The position numbers and the translations under genes are program-made. Under the pieces are notes generated by a model. It saw only the letters and a list, made by a program, of their open reading frames with translations, ran no database searches and was not told the origin of the DNA. A stretch of 64,000 nucleotides of DNA from CAWCDJ01 sp963836015 (GTDB taxonomy: Bacteria > Acidobacteriota > Terriglobia > Bryobacterales > Bryobacteraceae): positions 310,001 through 374,000 of the forward strand of contig CAWIIF010000004.1 in assembly GCA_963836015.1 (NCBI GenBank), given 5' to 3'. Below, in pieces: positions 18,046 through 24,902 of the stretch (positions are counted from its first letter, which is position 1; each line of letters begins with the position of its first letter).

Positions 18046-18780
18046 GTGCGCCAGGCCAAGCCCGGTTGATCTTGTGGGATGAAAGGAGCCCACCATGTAG
18101 TTGCTCATTCGACGTGTAGCCAATCGAGCGTAGAACGGAGCAATTCGTTTGACGAAGCCTCGAAAGGCGAACCTGCGAGCCGCAGCGCAAGCAAACTCAA
18201 TTCGGCCTCGTTACGCGACGGAAGTGGACAGTCCGCCCGATTTGGATGAAGCCTGAAACCGGCGAGGAGGTAATGGGTAAACGCAATCGCCGGACTTCCC
18301 GGGGTGAGAGGAGGCAGCGCGCAGGGACAGATCAGCCGAGGAACCTGGGAGACCCGGTCTCGGAGCGGCGTGGAAAAGACGCGGCAGCCGCCAACAGGAA
18401 TAAATAACTGCAAGCGGCCGAGGCTGGGAGTCGGAGAGGCCCATAGTAGCTGGGAAGCGGAGTAATGTCCGTGGAGCGAAGGGGCCTTGCTGGAAACAAG
18501 CAGAAGTAAGAGGGAAGGAGAACCGCTTGGGACAACCCATTACGGAAGAACCGGAAACCGGGGCCGCCAAAAGCGCCGTCGGAATGCCGGAGAAACTCTC
18601 TTTGCTGAGACAGAAGCTGCATCAGAAGGCGAAGCAGGAACCGAAGTTCCGGTTTTATGTGCTGTATGACCGGATCTATCGGCGGGACACACTGGAAGAG
18701 GCGTGGAGGCGGGTGCGAGCCAACCAGGGCGCACCGGGGGTGGACGGCATCACGAGCGAGCAGATCGAGGCGCGGGAGAC
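18046..18780 (+). mobile_element. Group II (class C) intron, 5' part only
   Basis: Starts with GTGCG at 18046, the group II 5' consensus, directly after a stem-loop. About 480 nt of structured, non-coding ribozyme sequence follow (domains I-III expected), then a TTG-initiated reverse-transcriptase frame at 18527. The intron is cut off near 18780, where sequence switches to an antisense recombinase fragment; the 3' domains V and VI and most of the protein are missing. It cannot splice or move on its own. Confidence 0.72.
18527..18778 (+). pseudogene. ltrA: Group II intron reverse transcriptase/maturase, N-terminal fragment
   Basis: About 84 genuine residues. P-E-K-L-S-L-L-R-Q-K-L-H-Q-K-A-K, F-R-F-Y-V-L-Y-D-R-I-Y-R-R-D and R-A-N-Q-G-A-P-G-V-D-G-I-T are the standard start of class C intron maturases (RT block 0/1). 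After E-Q-I-E-A the family sequence stops and the frame runs into antisense recombinase DNA until 18820. The catalytic Y-A-D-D block and maturase domain are absent. AAGGAG lies just upstream of the TTG start. Confidence 0.82.
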
Positions 18781-18784
18781 GGGC

Positions 18785-19338
18785 GCCACCAGGCGGTTTT
18801 CGGGCTCCACCACCCGATAGCGCCGCTCTGCGCGCTCCGCCTCGTAGCGGGCACGCTCCACTTCCAAGCGCCATTGCGACAGAGCGGCATCGTGGTTGGC
18901 GCGCAGTTGCTCGACGCTCAGCCGCGTGGCTTCGATGGCCGCTGGCGTGATGGCCTGGAGAAACGCATCCGCGACGGCCTGCTCGATCACTGTGCCACCA
19001 ACGTTGAGGCAGTAGACGCCGCGCCCGTTGACCAGGTCTTTGCCGCAGCAGTGGTAACCCGGAGCCGAGTTCCGGCCGCGATAGTGCACACGCAGGCGGC
19101 CGCAGTGCCCGCAACTGACGATCCCCTGCAATAGCGCCGAGCCTTCTCTCACGGCTCCTCCCGCCTGGTGGGGCTTCGGTTTGGTGTTGGAACCGAGCCG
19201 CGCCTGATTCGCTTCGAAGCTTGCCCAGTCGATGAAGCCGGGATGATGATCGCGGATGAGAACGGCCCACTGCTCCCTGGGCAGATGCCGCATCCGTTTC
19301 CTGACCGCGCCTTGATTTCGGATGTTTTTCAGCATCAT
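18785..19338 (-). pseudogene. Large serine recombinase remnant (recombinase domain end, zinc ribbon, coiled coil)
   Basis: Reads E-Q-W-A-V-L-I-R-D-H-H-P-G-F-I-D-W, then the zinc beta-ribbon G-I-V-S-C-G-H-C-G-R-L with later paired cysteines, and an Arg/Glu-rich helix ending V-E-P-E-N-R-L-V-A. This is the middle of a resolvase/invertase-family large serine recombinase. The catalytic N-terminal domain with the active serine is missing, and the C-terminus is cut at the junction with the group II intron near 18780. It ends 6 bp from the stop of the sigma-54 activator gene. Non-functional debris of an integrative element. Confidence 0.8.
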
Positions 19339-19344
19339 GTTAGA

Positions 19345-21462
19345 TTAGAGATCCTTGCGAGAAATCCCGAGCTTCCGCATCATCGCGTTTAAGGTCGTCC
19401 GCGGCATTCCGAGACGTGCGGCGGCCTGGCTGATCACCCCGCCCGACTCCCGCAGCACGCGGAGGATATGCTCTCTTTCCACTTGTTCCAGCGTGCTGTT
19501 GCCGGCTGGTTCCAGGGAATCGGGCCGTATTTCGGCCAATGGAGCGCGGAGGTTGGGGCCCCGGGAGAGGATAACGGCCCTTTCGATGAAGTTTTCCAGC
19601 TCTCTTACGTTGCCCGGCCAATGCCAGCTCACCAAAGCGCGCATCGTCTCCGACGGGATCTTGTCAATCTGCCGGCCCATTTTCCCGGCGTACTTCCTGG
19701 TGAAGTGCCGGGCGAGGATCGGTATGTCCTCGGGGTGATCTCGCAATGGGGGCGTCGTGATCGGGAAAACCTTCAGCCGGTAGTAGAGATCGCTTCGAAA
19801 GAGTTTATCGCCCATCATCTGGGTGAGATTCCGGTTGGTTGCCGCCACAAGCCGGACATCGATGGGGATGGTCTTGGTGCCGCCCAACCTCTCGAAGGAC
19901 TTCTCCTGCAACGCCCGGAGCAATTTCGGCTGCAGGTCCAACGGGATATCGCCCACTTCATCCAAAAACAGAGTTCCCCGGTGCGCCATCTCGAAACGGC
20001 CGATCTTCTGCGACAAGGCGCCGGTAAAGGCCCCTCGCTCGTAGCCGAACAATTCGCTTTCGAGAAGTCCGGTCGGAATGGCGGCACAGTTCAAAGTGAC
20101 GAAAGGGAGGTTCTTGCGAGGACTCATCCTGTGGATGGCGCGCGCTACCAACTCCTTGCCGGTGCCGGTTTCGCCCAGGATCAACACGTTCGCATCGGTA
20201 GGCGCAACCACTTCAACCTGTCGCTGAACCCGCCGCAGGGCAGCGCTGCTGCCCACGATCTCCTCGAAGTCTTCTTTTGGCTCGACATCTTCGTCCTCGA
20301 TATTCTCGAGCCGCTCGCGCTCCCGTAGGTCCTGCACAAACGTGATCCATCGGAAGGGAGAGAGCTTCAACACCGCCGTGGCAACCAGGACCGGCACACG
20401 GGTCCCATCCTTGCGAATCAACTCCTTTTCAAAAGGCGTGCAGGCACCGAACTTCAAGCCCTCTTCATGCGCCAGTTCATCCAGCGGAGCGTATTCGGGC
20501 GGCGTCAGATCGGGCCAGTGCAGCCGGCCGGCGGCCAGATCTTCGCGGCTGTAGCCGACCAGTTCCAGAAATGCATCGTTCACTTCAGGAACACGGTCAA
20601 ACTCACCGGAAGCGACGCCGGCAACCGTGGTCTGCGAGGGGATTGGACGGATGCGGGCGCGACTGCGCCGCATTTTCTCGTCTCTCTCGTGGCGATCGCT
20701 AAAGTCGCGGACGACTCTCGCAAAGCCCCGCAATTCTCCGCGTTCATCTCGGAGCGCCATCGTAATGGCATTGGCCCAGAATCGCGACGCGTCTTTCCTC
20801 ACATGCCAGCCTTCACACCCGAAATGGCCTTCCGCTGCGGACCGGCTCAATTCCCGCTGCGGAGCTGCGCCGGAATTCTCCTCGACGGGAGAGAGAAACG
20901 ATAAGTGTCTGCCAACGGCCTCGTGTCCTTCGTAGCCGTAAATGCGCTCGGCTCCGGAGTACCAACTGGCGATGCATCCGTCCGCATCCAACAGGAACAG
21001 CGCGTAGTCCTGAACCCAGGACGGGATCGGATCATTGCCGGCCTCGGCAATACCCTCCGTTTGGGCGGTTGTCTTGTCGCGCAAGACCAGGAGGTGCCGC
21101 ACGGGCAACACGCTGCCTTTGGCTGTGTACTCGACGTCCCACAGGGTTCCATCGGGGCCGGCCAGACGAAGCGTACCCTCCTGCTTGCCTTGTCCCAAAA
21201 AAGCCCGCCAAAGCTCTGAGATCTGGGGCCGGAAGCTGGGATCCGCAAAATCATCCATCCTCTGGCCGATAATCTCGTCCCGGGAAAGCCCCAGGAGTTT
21301 GCCGGCGCCGGCGCTGGCGTCCCGGTAATTGCGTTCGTCGTCGGTGATGAGAATGGGGACAGAAGGGTGATACACGATAGCCCGAAACAGCAACTCGAGC
21401 TCTCGCGGGCCGTTTTCCAGGAGCCAAGCCGCGTCGTGCGCCGGTGAGACTTCAGATGCCAA
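19345..21462 (-). CDS. Sigma-54-dependent transcriptional activator with three PAS domains
   Basis: 705 residues. Three PAS sensor domains (about 25-140, 150-275, 285-405) replace the usual receiver domain. The AAA+ core (about 425-650) has Walker A G-E-T-G-T-G-K-E, the sigma-54 contact loop G-A-F-T-G-A, and Walker B G-T-L-F-L-D-E-V-G-D. The C-terminus is a Fis-type helix-turn-helix (Q-A-A-A-R-L-G-M-P-R-T-T-L). It should sense an intracellular redox, ligand or energy signal and activate -24/-12 promoters; one such promoter candidate lies 1.2 kb away (22699-22713). A TGACC-N6-GGTCG palindrome lies 133 bp upstream of its start, shared with the genes that follow. Confidence 0.92.
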   Translation of the reverse strand: MASEVSPAHDAAWLLENGPRELELLFRAIVYHPSVPILITDDERNYRDASAGAGKLLGLSRDEIIGQRMDDFADPSFRPQISELWRAFLGQGKQEGTLRLAGPDGTLWDVEYTAKGSVLPVRHLLVLRDKTTAQTEGIAEAGNDPIPSWVQDYALFLLDADGCIASWYSGAERIYGYEGHEAVGRHLSFLSPVEENSGAAPQRELSRSAAEGHFGCEGWHVRKDASRFWANAITMALRDERGELRGFARVVRDFSDRHERDEKMRRSRARIRPIPSQTTVAGVASGEFDRVPEVNDAFLELVGYSREDLAAGRLHWPDLTPPEYAPLDELAHEEGLKFGACTPFEKELIRKDGTRVPVLVATAVLKLSPFRWITFVQDLRERERLENIEDEDVEPKEDFEEIVGSSAALRRVQRQVEVVAPTDANVLILGETGTGKELVARAIHRMSPRKNLPFVTLNCAAIPTGLLESELFGYERGAFTGALSQKIGRFEMAHRGTLFLDEVGDIPLDLQPKLLRALQEKSFERLGGTKTIPIDVRLVAATNRNLTQMMGDKLFRSDLYYRLKVFPITTPPLRDHPEDIPILARHFTRKYAGKMGRQIDKIPSETMRALVSWHWPGNVRELENFIERAVILSRGPNLRAPLAEIRPDSLEPAGNSTLEQVEREHILRVLRESGGVISQAAARLGMPRTTLNAMMRKLGISRKDL

Positions 21463-21594
21463 CGCTTCTCCTTCGCCCCGTCCAGGCGCGCCGGACCCGG
21501 GAATACGTCTACGTTGGCCCTGACTACAGGCGGTCGACGCCGAACGGGCCGCTGGCTACATGCTACCACCTGGGGGGCCCCGGAGCGGACGATA

Positions 21595-21612
21595 TTGACC
21601 ATATTCGGTCGA
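21595..21612. promoter_or_regulatory. TTGACC-N6-GGTCGA operator-like palindrome, site 1
   Basis: TTGACC-ATATTC-GGTCGA, with TGACC and GGTC arms around six bases, the arm-spacer-arm layout of CRP/FNR-family operators. It lies between the sigma-54 activator gene and the 126-residue protein gene. Compare sites at 22225, 22978 and 22996. Confidence 0.55.
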
Positions 21613-21654
21613 TGACGAAGGCGATGGCCGATAGTTTCACAGCCTTACGGTGTG

Positions 21655-22035
21655 TCAAAGGGCGGAGAAGAGCATGTTCTTTTGGATATGACGAGGGTGC
21701 GCAGAAACGCTCACGTAGGGTATCCCTAAGAACGAGTGCGTCGCCACGCCGTCGATTTCAACGCAATTGCACCTTAGCTGCCTTACATTCGACATCACGC
21801 GCTTCAGTGCTGCCTGTATCATTTTCGCCCGGTCAAAGCCGAAGGCGCTCCTCCGGATCGCGCTGGCCATGTAGAAGAACGTCCATCCGGTGTTCGAGAG
21901 TTCCCTTTCGAGTTCGTGAGGAGTGAGATTGTGGGTAACCGACATCCAGGCATCTGGAAGTGAGTCGTCCTGGATGTGAAAACATCGTGGGCGCATCGCG
22001 TCTTTTTCGATCAGAACGCTACCCGGGGTGAGCAT
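21655..22035 (-). CDS. Conserved small protein of unknown function (126 aa)
   Basis: Soluble, cysteine-containing protein with no named domain. The block F-F-Y-M-A-S-A-I-R-R-S-A-F-G-F-D, then the helix K-M-I-Q-A-A-L-K-R-V, then C-N-C-V-E-I-D and the C-terminal G-I-P-Y-V-S-V-S-A-H-P-R-H-I-Q look like a compact conserved domain, and I have the impression of similar hypothetical proteins in other soil bacteria. It lies on the same strand as the sigma-54 activator, 192 bp upstream of it, with operator-like sites on both sides. Confidence 0.65.
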   Translation of the reverse strand: MLTPGSVLIEKDAMRPRCFHIQDDSLPDAWMSVTHNLTPHELERELSNTGWTFFYMASAIRRSAFGFDRAKMIQAALKRVMSNVRQLRCNCVEIDGVATHSFLGIPYVSVSAHPRHIQKNMLFSAL

Positions 22036-22224
22036 CGTATTCCTCTTTTCTCATGGCCTGAACGGGACGGTGCCAACCCCGAAGGGCAGGACACAAACGG
22101 CCAGTCGTCCATAAGAGCACGAGTCCGCCCAACGTCATCTTTTGTTGAAACGACTCGCGGGAGACGGGTCGCGGCCCGGAAGGAAGGAACTGGGGTTGTC
22201 CAACGATTGACCGCTTGTCGCCAG

Positions 22225-22242
22225 TTGACCATGTGCGGTCAA
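22225..22242. promoter_or_regulatory. TTGACC-N6-GGTCAA operator-like palindrome, site 2
   Basis: TTGACC-ATGTGC-GGTCAA is a perfect 6-6-6 inverted repeat. It lies 190 bp upstream of the 126-residue protein gene and touches the stop codon of the 77-residue gene. A further TTGACC half-site is at 22207. Same motif as the sites at 21595, 22978 and 22996. Confidence 0.6.
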
Positions 22243-22472
22243 TCCGGCCGGCCGGGACGTTCCACCGGAGGAGGCTGGTGTTGGGCCAGGTGCTTATTCA
22301 GCCTGATGCGCGACTGCTCACATGCCCTGTGGGCCGTGCCCGCCGCATCCAGGGCACGGATGAACGCCTCGACGTCATTCCCGGCCAGCCGGAGGTGCTC
22401 GACGGCATCGGAGAATAGCCGGCTGGTGGCCGCGTACTCGTTCACAAGCCTCTGTGTTTCGTCCCCAATCAT
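22239..22472 (-). CDS. Small hypothetical protein (77 aa)
   Basis: Predicted all-helical and soluble (T-Q-R-L-V-N-E-Y-A-A-T-S-R-L-F-S-D-A-V, E-A-F-I-R-A-L-D-A-A-G-T-A-H-R), with a Pro-rich tail. No domain recognised. It lies 38 bp downstream of the 53-residue membrane peptide on the same strand, so the two may be co-transcribed from the -24/-12 type promoter at 22699-22713. Confidence 0.5.
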   Translation of the reverse strand: MIGDETQRLVNEYAATSRLFSDAVEHLRLAGNDVEAFIRALDAAGTAHRACEQSRIRLNKHLAQHQPPPVERPGRPD

Positions 22473-22510
22473 CTTTAGGCCTCACAGTCGAATTCGTCCA
22501 TCTGGGCGCC

Positions 22511-22672
22511 TTATCTGGCCAGCACCGTCGTTGCAGCGAGCGTGAGCGCGATCAACGCAAATACCAGCAGGAAGCTCTTTAGCCACTCGCGCCGTTCGAA
22601 TTTTGTCCGCGTTCGGTCTGAACGCTGTTGTTCTTCCCAGACCAGATCTTTGGCTGCCGAACGATCTTCCAT
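22511..22672 (-). CDS. Small single-pass membrane protein (53 aa)
   Basis: ATG 22672 to TAA 22511, preceded by GAGGG about 8 bases upstream. The first 32 residues are charged and helical (M-E-D-R-S-A-A-K-D-L-V-W-E-E-Q-Q-R); the rest is one hydrophobic segment (S-F-L-L-V-F-A-L-I-A-L-T-L-A-A-T-T-V-L-A-R). No known family. It is the gene nearest to the sigma-54-type promoter and is divergent from the Thivi_2564-like membrane protein. Confidence 0.55.
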   Translation of the reverse strand: MEDRSAAKDLVWEEQQRSDRTRTKFERREWLKSFLLVFALIALTLAATTVLAR

Positions 22673-22698
22673 TACTTGCCCTCACAGACCATGCTGAC

Positions 22699-22713
22699 GC
22701 ACGCATCGTGCCA
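22699..22713 (-). promoter_or_regulatory. Sigma-54 (-24/-12) promoter candidate
   Basis: On the minus strand TGGCAC-GATGC-GTGC matches the TGGCAC-N5-TTGC consensus at nine of ten positions, with GG and GC correctly spaced. Expected transcription start is near 22688, about 15 bases before the ATG of the 53-residue membrane protein. A sigma-54 activator is encoded 1.2 kb downstream. Confidence 0.5.
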
Positions 22714-22780
22714 AGCGGCGTGGGGGCCTGGCTTGCATCGGGCAATCAATTGCTCCTCCGATTCGAGGGGCGTCAGAATA

Positions 22781-22972
22781 ATGCCTTTGCTGAACCTGGT
22801 TGTGATGTTGATCGTCGTGGGAGTAGGGTTGTACCTGATCAACCGATATATCCCAATGGCATCCAATATCAAAACGATACTGAACGTCGTAGTGGTCGTG
22901 ATTGTCTGCTTATGGCTGCTACAGGCAACCGGACTATGGGGGAGCGCCAGCAACTTCCGGTTCACGCGCTAG
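22781..22972 (+). CDS. Thivi_2564-like small membrane protein (63 aa)
   Basis: Two hydrophobic segments (L-L-N-L-V-V-M-L-I-V-V-G-V-G-L-Y-L-I-N and I-L-N-V-V-V-V-V-I-V-C-L-W-L-L) separated by R-Y-I-P-M-A-S-N-I-K, the pattern of the Thivi_2564 family of unknown function. The ATG at 22781 is preceded by GAGGGGCG. A weaker -24/-12-like element (TGGCTT-GCATC-GGGC, 22729-22743) lies upstream. The gene ends 5 bp before the tandem operator-like sites in front of the malic enzyme. Confidence 0.7.
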   Translation: MPLLNLVVMLIVVGVGLYLINRYIPMASNIKTILNVVVVVIVCLWLLQATGLWGSASNFRFTR

Positions 22973-22977
22973 TGCCC

Positions 22978-23013
22978 ATGACCACATTCGGTCAGATGAC
23001 CCCGTACGGTCAG
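22978..23013. promoter_or_regulatory. Two tandem TGACC-N6-GGTCA operator-like sites
   Basis: ATGACC-ACATTC-GGTCAG (22978-22995) is followed without a gap by ATGACC-CCGTAC-GGTCAG (22996-23013). The exact 18-bp period and identical arms are unlikely by chance. They lie about 100 bp upstream of the malic enzyme start, a normal position for an activator such as a CRP/FNR-family protein. Confidence 0.65.
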
Positions 23014-23110
23014 TTCCGCTTTGGGCCGTTTGAGCTTCGTGCGGGCTCGCGGCCGCCACCTCCGGGGCGCGACGCGAGAGGCTCGTATCAGAAAGGAGGG
23101 GGGAGGTAGC

Positions 23111-24847
23111 ATGCGACAGAGAGTGATCCCGCTATTGGCCCCAGAGACCAAGCGCCGGCAGAATGGCGACAGTTGCTACGAGACCCGGGCTCGCGGGCTG
23201 ACCGTGCTCAATTCACCGCAGTTGAACAAGGGGACAGCCTTTACGGCGGAAGAGCGAAAGGCGCTCGGCCTCACCGGCCTGCTCCCGCCGGACATCAGCA
23301 CGTTGGGGGCTCAGGTCGAGCGCGCCTACATCCAGTATGAGCGGCTGACGGATTCGTTGAGCAAGAACATCTACCTGACCGCACTGCACGACCGCAACGA
23401 GGTGCTGTTTTACCGGCTGTTTTCAGAGCACCTCCGCGAAATGATCCCGATCGTCAATGATCTGACCGTGGGCATGGCGATGGAGCAGTATCACCACGAG
23501 TGCCGCCGTCCGCGGGGCGTGTACCTCTCGATCGATCATGTCGAAACGATCGAGGAGGCGTTTGCCAGCCTCGGCGCCGGCTCCGGCGATATCGACCTGA
23601 TCCTAGCGACCGACGCCGAACAAATCCTGGGAATCGGCGATTGGGGGGTCGGCGGCATCGAAGTGTCGATCGGCAAGCTGGCGATCTACACAGCGGCGGG
23701 AGGCATTGACCCGACCCGCGTGATTCCGGTGATGCTCGATGTCGGCACCAACCGGGAAGATCTGCTGGACGACCCTACGTACATCGGGAACCGGCACGCC
23801 CGGATCCGCGGAGAGCGGTACGATGCCTTCATCGACGCCTACGTCGAAGCCGTGACGAGGTTGTTCCCAAACGCACTGCTGCAGTGGGAAGACTTCGCAC
23901 CCGGCAACGGACGGCGTATCCTCGAGAAGTACCGCGACCGGCTCTGCATGTTCAACGACGACATGCAGGGCACCGGTGCAATCACGCTCGCGGCGGCCAT
24001 CTCGGCCGTCCGCGTCTGCGGAACGCCGCTCCGCAACCAGCGCGTGGTGATCTTCGGAGCGGGTACGGCAGGTATTGGAATCGCCGACCAGATTCGTGAT
24101 GCGATGGTACGTGAGGGGCTCTCCAATGAAGAGGCAACCGCGCATTTCTGGTGCGTCGACCGCGCGGGTTTGCTCACGACCGAAATGGCCGGCCAACTAC
24201 ACGACTACCAGGTGACTTACGCCCGGCCGGCCGCCGAAAGCAAGAGCGGCAAGCACGACGGGAATGGAATGGGCGCAAGCCTGGCCGACGTGGTGCGCCG
24301 TGTGAAACCGACGATGCTGATCGGCACGTCGACAGCCGCCGGCAGTTTCACCGAATCGATCGTTCGGGAAATGGCGGCGCATACGGCGAGGCCGATCATC
24401 TTCGCGCTTTCCAATCCGCCGCCGCGAGCGGAGGCGAACCCGGCCGATCTGATCGCCTGGACCGATGGGCGGGCGCTCATCGCTACGGGCAGCCCTGTCG
24501 CGCCGGTCACGTTTAAGGGAATGACCTACGTCATCGCCCAGGTGAACAATGCCATGCTGTACCCGGGTCTGGTCCTCGGCGCTATCGTCTCGCGAGCCGG
24601 CAGGATCAGTGACGGCATGTTCGCGGCTGCGGCGAATGCCGTTTCGAGCCTGGTGACTGTGCGCCAGCCCGGCGCATCGCTTCTTCCGCATGTTGACGAT
24701 CTGCGCAGCGTATCGGCCACCGTCGCGGTCGCGGTCGCTGAGGCCGCGGATGCCGAGGGCCTGGCCGGAGTCAAACTCGCCGACATCGTCCAACAGGTGC
24801 AGGACGCGATGTGGCAGCCGGAGTACCGGCGCATCCAGGCATCCTGA
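23111..24847 (+). CDS. NAD-type malic enzyme, catalytic Tyr position altered
   Basis: 578 residues; I chose ATG 23111 because AAAGGAGGGGGG precedes it and family similarity begins soon after (L-N-K-G-T-A-F-T at about 38). Oxidative decarboxylation of malate to pyruvate in the cytoplasm. Seen: R-P-R-G-V-Y-L-S, G-D-W-G-V-G-G-I, the catalytic-lysine region G-K-L-A-I-Y-T-A-A-G-G, metal ligands in F-N-D-D-M-Q-G-T, and the nucleotide fold G-A-G-T-A-G-I-G. The usual Y-T-P-T-V-G reads N-D-L-T-V-G here (Asn116), so the general-acid Tyr is missing. It may therefore act differently, or another residue substitutes. It heads the run leading to the glycan cassette (55 bp gap) and has two tandem operator-like sites upstream. 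Confidence 0.85.
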   Translation: MRQRVIPLLAPETKRRQNGDSCYETRARGLTVLNSPQLNKGTAFTAEERKALGLTGLLPPDISTLGAQVERAYIQYERLTDSLSKNIYLTALHDRNEVLFYRLFSEHLREMIPIVNDLTVGMAMEQYHHECRRPRGVYLSIDHVETIEEAFASLGAGSGDIDLILATDAEQILGIGDWGVGGIEVSIGKLAIYTAAGGIDPTRVIPVMLDVGTNREDLLDDPTYIGNRHARIRGERYDAFIDAYVEAVTRLFPNALLQWEDFAPGNGRRILEKYRDRLCMFNDDMQGTGAITLAAAISAVRVCGTPLRNQRVVIFGAGTAGIGIADQIRDAMVREGLSNEEATAHFWCVDRAGLLTTEMAGQLHDYQVTYARPAAESKSGKHDGNGMGASLADVVRRVKPTMLIGTSTAAGSFTESIVREMAAHTARPIIFALSNPPPRAEANPADLIAWTDGRALIATGSPVAPVTFKGMTYVIAQVNNAMLYPGLVLGAIVSRAGRISDGMFAAAANAVSSLVTVRQPGASLLPHVDDLRSVSATVAVAVAEAADAEGLAGVKLADIVQQVQDAMWQPEYRRIQAS

Positions 24848-24902
24848 GGGATTCACGAATACACATAGCCATCGTCAGGGCTGAAAGGGTTGGAAATGCC
24901 TC

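Noticed and set aside
18105..18570. Two minus-strand open frames of about 100-120 codons inside the intron
   Set aside because: They are antisense to ribozyme RNA; such frames are a frequent misannotation in group II introns.
22058..22075. TGGCAC box on the minus strand before the 126-residue protein
   Set aside because: No GC at the -12 distance (reads CGTT), so it does not meet the sigma-54 spacing rule.
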